From Paenibacillus selenitireducens (GTDB taxonomy: Bacteria > Bacillota > Bacilli > Paenibacillales > Paenibacillaceae): a stretch of DNA of 64,000 nucleotides. The notes under the pieces were generated by a model. The model made no database searches. It was not told the DNA's origin and saw only the letters and a list, made by a program, of their open reading frames with translations. The stretch covers positions 310,027 to 374,026 of the forward strand of contig NZ_MSZX01000005.1 in the NCBI RefSeq assembly GCF_002021565.1, read 5' to 3'. The position numbers and the translations under genes are program-made. Each line of letters opens with the position of its first letter. Position 1 is the stretch's first letter. This document shows, piece by piece, positions 1 to 8,196 of the stretch.

Positions 1-23
1 GCAGATGATTAATAAAACAAATA

Positions 24-57
24 TATAATTATGGTGAATACATAAATGAAATTTATG
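24..57 (+). promoter_or_regulatory. Candidate promoter and operator of the LysR gene
   Basis: A -10-like TATAAT lies at 24-29. A perfect dyad CATAAAT-GAA-ATTTATG lies at 41-57, directly before the ribosome binding site of the LysR gene. It contains the T-N11-A pattern typical of LysR operators, so autoregulation is likely (inference). The -35 region is close to the window edge and is not clear. Confidence 0.4.
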
Positions 58-75
58 AATTAAGGAGTTGTAACG

Positions 76-975
76 ATGAACTTACACGCACTACGAATTT
101 TTCACAAGACCGCTCAATTAGGCAGCGTGACACGTGCCGCTGAGCAACTCCGCATGAGCCAGCCCGCAGTGACAGCTCAAATTCGCAACCTCGAACGAGA
201 ATTGGATCTGGTGCTGCTTACCCCTCAGGGTCGAGGAATTGCATTGACGGAAACAGGACGATCACTTGCGGATCATGCGCACAGACTTTTTGCTTTTGAA
301 CAAGAGATCGAACGTCAAATGGATGATTTTCGACTGGGGCGTCAAGGAAAATTACGTATTGCGGCAACCTACCTGCCGGCCAATTTTTTATTGCCGCAGC
401 TCATCGTGAAATTTAAGCAAATGTATCCGCAAGTCGAGATTCATTTAATGACGTTAAATAATAGCAATGCTTTGGATAAACTGAAAAATTTTGATGCTGA
501 TATCGCGATCATTGGGGGAGAGGACGAGGAAAATCCTGAACTGTCTCGGCAAAATTGGATTAAAGATGAATGCTGGTTTATAGCGCCATCGGATCATCCC
601 TTTGCAGGGAAAGAAGTTTCTTTTCGATCCTTGATGGCGGAGCCGTTCATTATGCGCGAGGAGGGCAGCTACATGCGTAAGAAGTTATTGGCTTTGTGTC
701 AATTGCATTCTGTGGCATCCCCGAGAACGGCTATTCAATGGACAGGTTCACAAGAAACCATTCGATCTGTAATGGCGGGCTATGGAATTACTTTTGTATC
801 TTCTCTTGAAGTACGGGAGGAGATTCGACGTGGGAAAATCGCAAGAGTGTTGGTACCCGACATTCAAGCGAAGAACCCGATTTCGATCTATTTTCGCCGC
901 GAAGGGAACTTGTCTATACCGGCTTCTAACCTCAAAGTTTTTTTAAACGGAAAAAATATGCTTGCAAATTTTTAA
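76..975 (+). CDS. LysR-family transcriptional regulator
   Basis: The 299-residue length is normal for the family. Residues 1-60 form the winged helix-turn-helix (FHKTAQLGSVTRAAEQLRMS, then a QPAVTAQIRNLE recognition helix). Residues 90-295 form the periplasmic-binding-protein-like effector domain. The ATG follows TAAGGAG by a normal spacing. No divergent gene is visible because the window starts 75 bases upstream, so the regulated target and the effector cannot be named. The next gene on the same strand is a small ORF 50 bases downstream and need not be a target. Confidence 0.9.
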   Translation: MNLHALRIFHKTAQLGSVTRAAEQLRMSQPAVTAQIRNLERELDLVLLTPQGRGIALTETGRSLADHAHRLFAFEQEIERQMDDFRLGRQGKLRIAATYLPANFLLPQLIVKFKQMYPQVEIHLMTLNNSNALDKLKNFDADIAIIGGEDEENPELSRQNWIKDECWFIAPSDHPFAGKEVSFRSLMAEPFIMREEGSYMRKKLLALCQLHSVASPRTAIQWTGSQETIRSVMAGYGITFVSSLEVREEIRRGKIARVLVPDIQAKNPISIYFRREGNLSIPASNLKVFLNGKNMLANF

Positions 976-1024
976 TATGGTGTGTTATGGTAATCTTACT
1001 TTAAAAGAAGGAGGTGAAGGCAGG

Positions 1025-1177
1025 ATGAAACGCAATCAGATGGAACAGAACTTGATGGTAACTGGAATGATTAACCTAACTGGGCTTGTATACACTGGAG
1101 CTGCGCACGCTACAGGTCTGTCCATTTTTGATCAAATCCAGAATATTCACGCGGATCGATTCCTGCCTAAACCTTAG
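1025..1177 (+). CDS. Small ORF (50 aa), possible leader peptide of the ABC-F/bmrCD-like operon
   Basis: A near-perfect ribosome binding site AAGGAGGTGA (1008-1017) sits 7 bases before ATG 1025, which favours this start over in-frame upstream codons. The product has a short apolar stretch (residues 11-28) and resembles nothing I recognise. It is followed after 16 bases by a strong terminator and then by an ABC-F gene and a BmrC/BmrD-like exporter. In Bacillus subtilis bmrCD is preceded by a small leader gene, bmrB, that controls it by ribosome-mediated attenuation (established); the same role here is inferred from position and not from sequence similarity. A secreted peptide (AHA-like cleavage site) is an alternative. 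Confidence 0.6.
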   Translation: MKRNQMEQNLMVTGMINLTGLVYTGAAHATGLSIFDQIQNIHADRFLPKP

Positions 1178-1193
1178 CGGACTGTATAGCTAA

Positions 1194-1230
1194 AGGGCTG
1201 TAGGGATTCCTCCCTACGGCCCTTTTTTTG
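1194..1230 (+). terminator. Rho-independent terminator, possible attenuator
   Basis: A 13-bp stem (1194-1206 with 1211-1223, one G-T pair) with a TTCC loop is followed by a run of seven T. It lies between the 50-codon ORF and the ABC-F gene. A competing weak hairpin (1172-1178 with 1189-1196) would use the first bases of its 5' arm, as expected for an attenuator, though this is not proven. Confidence 0.85.
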
Positions 1231-1318
1231 TTGCCTTGGAGGCGGAAATCGAGATGCGTACCCATCATACGATTGCGAATCTTTCCGAAATGGAAAGACC
1301 AAGGAGGATACGAAACCC

Positions 1319-3238
1319 ATGATTAGTTGTCAACAAATTGAGAAGTATTACGGTGCCGAGCAGGTGCTGTCACATATAAGTTTTGAATTCAACGAAGGTG
1401 AGAAAGTCGGTCTGGTCGGACAGAATGGGTCAGGTAAGTCCACATTGCTCCATGTGTTGGCCGGCTTAGAACAACCTGATCGCGGAACGATTTCCGTTCC
1501 AAAGGGAACGAGAATCGGATACTTAACCCAAATCCAAGGGAACGATCCCGCATGGACGGTCTATGATGTATTGCAGCAAGGATTTGATGAGGCTTTAAGA
1601 ATTCAGGCGCAGCTGCGTGAGTCAGAAATCAGTATGACGAGTGACGAAGCTGTCCAGGATCCACATGTAATGGACTCATTGCTGCGCAAGTACGCAGAGC
1701 TTCAGGAAGCATTTGAAAGAGCAGGCGGTTATGAAATCGAAACGCGAATCCATCAAATTGCAAACGGGATTGGCATTCCGACGGAACAGTTTCAGCGCAC
1801 CTTCAACCATCTTTCAGGTGGGGAGAAAACGAAAGTAGCGCTCGCGAAATTACTGATTGAGCAGCCGAATTTTCTGCTGCTAGACGAACCTACGAACCAT
1901 CTCGACTTGAATGCGGTGGAGTGGTTAGAACGATATATTGTGGCTTATCCCGGAACATGTCTGATTGCATCTCATGATCGATATTTCCTGGACCGTGTTG
2001 TAACCCAAATTATTGAAATTGAGGACGGAGAAGCGTCAACCTATCTGACGAATTACTCCGATTATCATAAAGAAAAGCAACAGAAGCTGCTTCTACAGTT
2101 TGAAGAGTACAAAGATCAACAGAAGCGAATCAAGCAAATGAAGGAAGCGATCAAGCGATATATCGAGTGGGGAAACATCGGGGGCAATGAGAAGTTCTTC
2201 AAGCGGGCAGCTTCGATTCAGAAAGCATTGGATCGGATGGACAAAATTAAACGTCCAGTTCTCGAACGCAAGAAGGTGGATTTCCAATTGGATTTCGCTG
2301 GACGTTCGGGTAAGGATGTGCTGGTGTGCCGTGACATTGAGAAAGGGTACGCGGGTCGAAATCTGCTGCAGAAGGTGACGCTGAACCTCGCCTATGGTGA
2401 TCGTGTAGCGATGATCGGTGGGAATGGCGTTGGAAAGAGTACGTTGTTTAAGCTCATTCTTGGGGAAGAGCAGCCTGATCAAGGAGAGATTCGGATGGGG
2501 GCGCGCGTTGAAGTTGGATATCTGGCCCAAGATGCTCCACCGCTGGAAAAGGCTACGGTCATCCAATATTTTCGAAATCAGGTTGATGTGGAGGAAGGCG
2601 AAGCTCGCGGCATGCTGGCTAAATACTTGTTCTACGGAGCAGCTGTATTTAAATCCGTGATGAATCTGTCCGGTGGCGAATGGACGCGGTTAAAGCTAGC
2701 GTTAATCATGCAGCAATCGCCGAATTTCCTCCTGTTAGATGAGCCGACGAACCATCTGGATATTGCTTCCCGTGAAGCGTTGGAAGAGATGCTTGAAGAG
2801 TTCCCTGGAACTGTGTTGACCATCTCGCATGACCGTTATTTTATTAATCAAATTGCCGAACAGGTGTGGTCGTTGCATAACAAGCAAGTGACGTGTTACT
2901 TGGGTGATTTTGATGCATATAAGGAGCAATCTGAAAAGGAGAAGGCACGCAATACCTCGACTGTATCGGTGCAACGAACGCATGCTCCCGCTCGTGAGAA
3001 CCGGAATCAAGAAGTCCTCTCAACAAGTAAGACATCCAGAAGGAAAATACAATTGGAACAACAAATTGCATTAAAGGAGCAGGACCAATGTAGCCTTGAA
3101 TTAGCATTATTAAGTGAGGAACATCGTACAGATGCAGAGATGCTAGCCCGACTTGTTGCAGAACAAGCGGCGGTTCAAGAAGCATTGAACGAATTGTACG
3201 AACAATGGTTAGAACTTGAAGATGGAATGGAAGGGTAG
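1319..3238 (+). CDS. ABC-F family ATPase (ribosome-associated)
   Basis: Two ABC ATPase domains lie in one chain without membrane segments, the mark of ABC-F proteins, which bind the ribosomal E site and act on translation or protect from antibiotics. Domain 1 has Walker A GQNGSGKST (about 36), LSGGE (about 165) and FLLLDEPTNHLD (about 185). Domain 2 has GGNGVGKST (about 367), LSGGE (about 450) and the same Walker B (about 470). The charged helical linker (about 245-335) corresponds to the P-site tRNA interaction motif. Residues 545-639 form a predicted coiled coil. AAGGAGGA (1301-1308) precedes ATG 1319. The stop overlaps the start of the exporter gene (TAGTG), implying translational coupling. 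The exact subfamily is unclear. Confidence 0.9.
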   Translation: MISCQQIEKYYGAEQVLSHISFEFNEGEKVGLVGQNGSGKSTLLHVLAGLEQPDRGTISVPKGTRIGYLTQIQGNDPAWTVYDVLQQGFDEALRIQAQLRESEISMTSDEAVQDPHVMDSLLRKYAELQEAFERAGGYEIETRIHQIANGIGIPTEQFQRTFNHLSGGEKTKVALAKLLIEQPNFLLLDEPTNHLDLNAVEWLERYIVAYPGTCLIASHDRYFLDRVVTQIIEIEDGEASTYLTNYSDYHKEKQQKLLLQFEEYKDQQKRIKQMKEAIKRYIEWGNIGGNEKFFKRAASIQKALDRMDKIKRPVLERKKVDFQLDFAGRSGKDVLVCRDIEKGYAGRNLLQKVTLNLAYGDRVAMIGGNGVGKSTLFKLILGEEQPDQGEIRMGARVEVGYLAQDAPPLEKATVIQYFRNQVDVEEGEARGMLAKYLFYGAAVFKSVMNLSGGEWTRLKLALIMQQSPNFLLLDEPTNHLDIASREALEEMLEEFPGTVLTISHDRYFINQIAEQVWSLHNKQVTCYLGDFDAYKEQSEKEKARNTSTVSVQRTHAPARENRNQEVLSTSKTSRRKIQLEQQIALKEQDQCSLELALLSEEHRTDAEMLARLVAEQAAVQEALNELYEQWLELEDGMEG

Positions 3239-4992
3239 TGAATCCTCAAATGTTTTCGATTTTGTATAAATTGAAATGGTTTTTTAATATGTATCGACGC
3301 AGGTATGTGATCGGTATTCTGTTACTGTTGATCGTTGGATTGTTTGAAATGGTACCTCCGAAACTCATGGGTCAGGCCATTGACCAGATCCAGCAAGGTA
3401 CGTTCACATCCGCGAAATTATCGGAATTTTTACTCCTGTTTCTTGGGATTATGGTCGTGATCTATGTGATGGGATATTCATGGATGTATCAGATTTTTGG
3501 TGGATCGTTCGTGATAGAACGGATTCTAAGAACACGATTTATGAAGCATTTACTAAAAATGACGCCGACATTCTTTGAGAAAAATCGGACGGGTGATCTC
3601 ATGGCCCGAGCGACCAACGATTTAGGAGCGGTATCAACGACCGTTGGTTTTGGGATTCTTACGATGGTGGATTCGAGTTTCTTTATGTTAACGATCCTGT
3701 TCACTATGGGATTCATGATTAGTTGGAAGCTAACGCTAGCAGCGATCTTGCCTTTACCACTTATTGCTGTGGCGATGAGTATCTATGGGAAAAAGATCCA
3801 TGAACGCTTTACATTGGCACAAGATGCATTTGGAAAGCTGAATGATCAGGTGTTAGAGGCAATCTCTGGTGTGCGAGTCATTCGCGCGTATGTTCAGGAA
3901 AGAGCAGATGAAAGACGATTCAAGGCTGTTACGGATGATGTGTTTCAGAAGAATTTGGACGTGACACGCATTGACGCTTTGTTCGAACCAACGATTAAAA
4001 TCTTAGTTGGTATTAGTTATATGATCGGGCTTGCATATGGGGCCTATCTGGTGTTCCATCAAGAAATCACGCTCGGTGAATTGGTATCCTTTAACGTGTA
4101 TCTCGGAATGATGATCTGGCCGATGTTCGCGATGGGGGAACTTATCAATGTCATGCAGCGGGGGAATGCATCGCTTGACCGCGTGAATGAGATTCTATCG
4201 TATGAGCCGGATGTGCAGGATCCTGCGGAGACTCAATCGGTTGGCGTGCCGCATATGATTGAATTTGATCAAGTGACGTTCACCTACCCGACTTCGGAAA
4301 CGAAAAATTTGAAGGAAATCTCGTTTACTTTAGATCGGGGTCAGACGCTTGGTATTGTTGGGAAGACGGGAAGCGGGAAGACGACGCTCTTGAAGCAGCT
4401 TCTGCGCGAATACCCGATCGGTCACGGAGAAATCAAGGTGGCTGGGACAGCACTTGGCTCCATCTCATTAAGTGAAATCAATGAATGGATCGCCTACGTG
4501 CCGCAAGAACAGATTCTTTTCTCCAGAACGGTGCAAGAGAATATACTCTACGGTCGTCGCCATGGTACGGAAGATGATGTACTTCAAGCGTTGGAGTCCG
4601 CGTCATTCTTACAGGACATTAATACGCTGTCGAGCGGTTTAGAGACCATCGTAGGCGAGAAAGGTGTCTCATTGTCTGGCGGTCAGAAGCAGCGTGTATC
4701 CATTGCCCGCGCGCTTATTGCGGACGCTGAGATTCTGGTGCTGGATGATGCCATGTCTGCCGTGGATGCGAAGACGGAAGCGAAGATTATTGGGAACATT
4801 CGCCGGGAACGTGCCGGTCGCACGACATTAATTACAACCCATCGACTTTCAGCGGTACAACATGCCGATCTTATACTCGTGTTGGATAACGGTGAAATTA
4901 TTGAACGGGGAACACATGAAGAACTGCTTGCTGCGAATGGATGGTACAAAGAACAATTTGACCGTCAGCAAGTAGAAGCAAACTTATCGTAA
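3238..4992 (+). CDS. Heterodimeric ABC exporter subunit, BmrC/YheI-like (degenerate ATPase half)
   Basis: A half-transporter of 584 residues: six membrane segments (about 15-310), then an ATPase domain with Walker A GKTGSGKTT (about 374), canonical LSGGQKQR (about 479) and Walker B ending LVLDDAMSAVD (about 500). The catalytic Glu after Walker B is replaced by Asp, as in B. subtilis BmrC, where this half forms the degenerate site. The GTG start overlaps the previous stop; the next gene starts 12 bases after the stop and encodes the partner. The substrate is unknown; multidrug export is likely from the family. Confidence 0.88.
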   Translation: MNPQMFSILYKLKWFFNMYRRRYVIGILLLLIVGLFEMVPPKLMGQAIDQIQQGTFTSAKLSEFLLLFLGIMVVIYVMGYSWMYQIFGGSFVIERILRTRFMKHLLKMTPTFFEKNRTGDLMARATNDLGAVSTTVGFGILTMVDSSFFMLTILFTMGFMISWKLTLAAILPLPLIAVAMSIYGKKIHERFTLAQDAFGKLNDQVLEAISGVRVIRAYVQERADERRFKAVTDDVFQKNLDVTRIDALFEPTIKILVGISYMIGLAYGAYLVFHQEITLGELVSFNVYLGMMIWPMFAMGELINVMQRGNASLDRVNEILSYEPDVQDPAETQSVGVPHMIEFDQVTFTYPTSETKNLKEISFTLDRGQTLGIVGKTGSGKTTLLKQLLREYPIGHGEIKVAGTALGSISLSEINEWIAYVPQEQILFSRTVQENILYGRRHGTEDDVLQALESASFLQDINTLSSGLETIVGEKGVSLSGGQKQRVSIARALIADAEILVLDDAMSAVDAKTEAKIIGNIRRERAGRTTLITTHRLSAVQHADLILVLDNGEIIERGTHEELLAANGWYKEQFDRQQVEANLS

Positions 4993-5004
4993 GGTGGTGA
5001 ACCC

Positions 5005-7074
5005 ATGAAACTATTGAAGAAATTGTTTAATTACGCACTTTTATATAAAAAATCATTTGTCATAGCCTTGGTGATGCTTGCGATTGCTGTGGCAGCAGAG
5101 CTCACGGGTCCGTTCCTCGCGAAGTCTATGATTGACAATCATATTCTCGGCATTGAGAGGCCATGGTCTGAAGTACAGTCGAACACGAAAGACGCTGTAC
5201 CCTATCAAGAACATTGGTACAAGAGAACCGATAATTTAAAAGCAGGCGAAGTGCCTGGGAATGAAGTTCGTGTACTTCAAGTCGGCAGACAGTTCGTTTT
5301 TGTCAATGAAGCCGTGCAAACCGATGGTGTTCGTTCCTTCGAGAATGGCAAGCTCGTCTTTACATCCGGAGAGAATACGCGAGCGTACCCAGCATCGAAG
5401 TTATCGGTCTCAGAACTGATCAAATTCTATCAACCGGAAATGAAAGGAATTATGTGGTTGATGGGTATTTATTTAGGCCTATTGCTGGTATCCTGTGTTT
5501 TTGAATACGGACGGATTTATTACTTGCAGACGTCTGCAAACCGGGTTATTCAGAAAATGCGTACGGATGTATATAACCAGATTCACCGGTTGCCGATTAA
5601 CTATTTCGATACCCTTCCCGCCGGGAAAGTCGTATCACGTATAACAAATGATACAGAGGCCGTGAAGGACTTATTCGTTAACGTGCTGGCGAACTTCTTC
5701 TCCGGAACCGTGTATATTACGGGGATCTTCGTTGCTTTGTTCTTACTAGATGTTCGATTAGCGCTTGTGTGTCTTGTTATCGTTCCGATTCTTATTCTGT
5801 GGATCTACATCTATCGTAAATTCGCGACGCAGTATAACCGTGTGATTCGCTCGAAGCTAAGTGATATCAACGGGCTGATCAATGAATCGATCCAAGGGAT
5901 GACCGTCATTCGCGCTTTCCGCCGGCAGAAGGATACGGAGAAAGAATTCGAAGAAATGAATGAGCAGCATCTTCATTACCGGAATAAAATGTTGAATTTA
6001 AACTCTCTAACTTCTCACAACCTAGTCAATGTCATTCGCAGCTTGGCGCTTGCAACAGTTGTGTGGTATTTCGGCAGCAAGTCTTTTGACATAACAGGTG
6101 CTATATCGTTTGGTGTCATTTATGCCTTTGTCGATTATTTGGGACGTATGTTCCAACCGATCGTCGGGATGGTCAATCAGTTAGCTCAATTAGAGCAGGC
6201 CTTAGTATCTGCTGAACGTGTGTTCGAACTTATGGATCTTCCAGGCACAGACGTTGCTGACGGTGCTTTGGATCGTTACAAAGGAAACGTGAAATTTGAT
6301 CATGTCTCATTTGCCTATAAGGACGATGAGTATGTATTGAAGGACATTTCATTTGAAGCGAAGCAAGGGCAGACGGTCGCGCTTGTCGGTCATACCGGTT
6401 CCGGGAAGAGCTCGATCCTTAACGTTCTGTTCCGGTTCTATGACGTTCAAAAAGGCGAAATTACAGTCGACGGTGTGAATGTGCAGAGCATTCCGAAGCA
6501 ACTTCTGCGTCAACATATGGGGATTGTACTTCAAGATCCATTCTTATTTACAGGAACCATTGCAAGCAATGTAAGCTTAGAGGACCCTTCGATCACACGC
6601 GAACAGATTGAGAAAGCACTGCGTGATGTCGGAGCGGAGACCATTCTTGCGAACTTGCCGAAAGGCTTTGACGAGCCGGTTATTGAAAAAGGAAGCACAT
6701 TGTCCGCGGGTCAACGTCAATTGGTATCCTTCGCACGTGCACTCGCCTTTAATCCCGCCATTCTGATTCTAGATGAGGCAACGGCAAATATCGATACCGA
6801 GACCGAAGCGATTATTCAATCTGCATTAGATGTCGTGAAAAAAGGTCGTACGACCTTCATAATCGCACATCGTCTCTCGACGATTCGCAGCGCAGATCAA
6901 ATCCTGGTTCTGCATCGCGGTGAGATCGTAGAGAAAGGCAGCCATGAAGAACTGATGTTGCATAAAGGCCGTTACTATCAAATGTATCAACTGCAGCAAG
7001 GCAGTCAGCAAGAAGCTTCAGCACCTGCTCCAGGACCGAGTCCTGCAGCGGCGACGCCTTCCTACATCGGATAA
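5005..7074 (+). CDS. Heterodimeric ABC exporter subunit, BmrD/YheH-like (catalytic half)
   Basis: A 689-residue half-transporter. Between membrane helices 1 and 2 lies an extra segment (about residues 45-140), matching the extracellular domain known in BmrD. The ATPase domain has Walker A GHTGSGKSS (about 462), a non-canonical signature LSAGQRQ (about 566) and Walker B with the catalytic Glu, LILDEATANID (about 588). The altered signature pairs with the degenerate Walker B of the preceding subunit, leaving one competent ATP site per heterodimer. The C-terminal tail (about 668-689) is rich in Ala and Pro. AAGGTGGTGA precedes the ATG. Confidence 0.88.
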   Translation: MKLLKKLFNYALLYKKSFVIALVMLAIAVAAELTGPFLAKSMIDNHILGIERPWSEVQSNTKDAVPYQEHWYKRTDNLKAGEVPGNEVRVLQVGRQFVFVNEAVQTDGVRSFENGKLVFTSGENTRAYPASKLSVSELIKFYQPEMKGIMWLMGIYLGLLLVSCVFEYGRIYYLQTSANRVIQKMRTDVYNQIHRLPINYFDTLPAGKVVSRITNDTEAVKDLFVNVLANFFSGTVYITGIFVALFLLDVRLALVCLVIVPILILWIYIYRKFATQYNRVIRSKLSDINGLINESIQGMTVIRAFRRQKDTEKEFEEMNEQHLHYRNKMLNLNSLTSHNLVNVIRSLALATVVWYFGSKSFDITGAISFGVIYAFVDYLGRMFQPIVGMVNQLAQLEQALVSAERVFELMDLPGTDVADGALDRYKGNVKFDHVSFAYKDDEYVLKDISFEAKQGQTVALVGHTGSGKSSILNVLFRFYDVQKGEITVDGVNVQSIPKQLLRQHMGIVLQDPFLFTGTIASNVSLEDPSITREQIEKALRDVGAETILANLPKGFDEPVIEKGSTLSAGQRQLVSFARALAFNPAILILDEATANIDTETEAIIQSALDVVKKGRTTFIIAHRLSTIRSADQILVLHRGEIVEKGSHEELMLHKGRYYQMYQLQQGSQQEASAPAPGPSPAAATPSYIG

Positions 7075-7083
7075 TATGATGAT

Positions 7084-7142
7084 TGAGACGCTTTTGGCGT
7101 TCTACATCCCTGATGGCGATGTGGATTCCAAGGGCGTCTTTT
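7084..7142 (+). terminator. Weak candidate terminator after the exporter operon
   Basis: AGACGC (7085-7090) can pair with GCGTCT (7134-7139), enclosing two small hairpins, and four T follow. The stem is short and the loop large, so the call is weak. Confidence 0.3.
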
Positions 7143-7239
7143 CATGGGGTTCGTATCTGATCATGATGAAATGTGATAGTTTACATGCTAGACTATAAAA
7201 ATAGAAGATGAAGGATGATATGACCTATGGTGTTGTAAC

Positions 7240-8055
7240 ATGGGAGGCATGAAGGAGTGGCAGGCAGATATGGATGAACTGATATTTTTAGGTACAGGCG
7301 ATTCTATGGGAGTCCCTCGCGTGTATTGTGATTGCATGATTTGTGAAGAAGCCAGAACGACCGGGATGAACCGTCGCTATCGTTCAGCTGTCATGATAAG
7401 AACAGCGGAAGGAGATATTCTCATCGATTGCGGTCCGGATTGGGTAACCCAAATGGAGCAGATTGAACAACGATTCGTATCCCATACGCTGATCACACAC
7501 GCGCATTTTGATCATATTGCAGGTTTGCCCGAATGGGTAGATGCCTGTCGTTGGCTTGGGCAACGGGGACATATCTATTCTCCTTCTGAAGTGCTGGAGA
7601 CGATCCGGGCCCAATTTCCATGGCTTCCGAGACATCTGTATTTTCATGAAATCAAGCCCGAAGGCATGGAGCTATATGGATGGAAGATTGAACCCCATCT
7701 GATGTGTCATGGGAAAAATGGGATGTCCTACGCCTTTCGATTAACCAAAGGGGACATGTGTGTCGGATACTGTTCAGATGCGATTAACTTGAGTCCCGAT
7801 CAGAAGCTGTTTCTCATGAATCTAGATCTCCTGATATTAGGGACCAACTTCTACCATGAAGAAGCAGAGTTTCATACCCGATCGGTCTACGACATGGTCG
7901 AGGCGATCGAATTGCTCCAAGAATTGCAGCCCTCGCAAGTTTATTTTACACATATGGGACATGGTGTGGATGTCGAAGAACGATACGCGATCCCCTCCAA
8001 CGTCACCTTAGCAAGAACAGGAATGCGAATAGCTTTAACTGTGGAAGACGCCTAA
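7240..8055 (+). CDS. MBL-fold metallohydrolase, PhnP-like
   Basis: A metallo-beta-lactamase-fold protein. It has the N-terminal LGTGDSMGVPRVYCDC segment, where the two Cys fit the structural zinc site of PhnP-like phosphodiesterases, the metal motif THAHFDH (about residue 87), and downstream His and Asp ligands (YCSDAINL, THMGHG). PhnP hydrolyses 5-phosphoribosyl 1,2-cyclic phosphate, but no phn genes are nearby, so the substrate is open. Three in-frame ATG codons compete (7240, 7249, 7270). The family normally begins at the residues encoded from 7270, and AAGGAG at 7252-7257 supports that start (261 residues). It appears monocistronic and ends inside a terminator. Confidence 0.8.
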   Translation: MGGMKEWQADMDELIFLGTGDSMGVPRVYCDCMICEEARTTGMNRRYRSAVMIRTAEGDILIDCGPDWVTQMEQIEQRFVSHTLITHAHFDHIAGLPEWVDACRWLGQRGHIYSPSEVLETIRAQFPWLPRHLYFHEIKPEGMELYGWKIEPHLMCHGKNGMSYAFRLTKGDMCVGYCSDAINLSPDQKLFLMNLDLLILGTNFYHEEAEFHTRSVYDMVEAIELLQELQPSQVYFTHMGHGVDVEERYAIPSNVTLARTGMRIALTVEDA

Positions 8056-8070
8056 TTTGGCGTCTTTTTT
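8044..8070 (+). terminator. Rho-independent terminator
   Basis: The stem AAGACGCC (8045-8052) pairs with GGCGTCTT (8059-8066), and T residues follow. The stop codon of the metallohydrolase lies in the loop. Confidence 0.85.
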
Positions 8071-8073
8071 AGA

Positions 8074-8153
8074 TGAGAATCATTATAGTAAATAATGATT
8101 GACAGCGGGTGACAGTAAATGTAAACTAAACTCCGATAATGATTCTCATTATC
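8074..8153 (+). promoter_or_regulatory. efeUOB promoter with two Fur-box-like sites
   Basis: TTGACA (8099-8104) and TAAACT (8122-8127) are separated by exactly 17 bases. A Fur-like site TGAGAATCATTATAG (8074-8088) lies upstream. A second, GATAATGATTCTCATTATC (8135-8153), matches the 19-bp consensus at 17 of 19 positions and covers the likely start site. Iron-dependent repression by Fur is strongly suggested, as for B. subtilis ywbLMN. Confidence 0.8.
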
Positions 8154-8196
8154 GTGAATTTAACGTATAGAAAACAGATGAAGGCAGGCGAAATAA

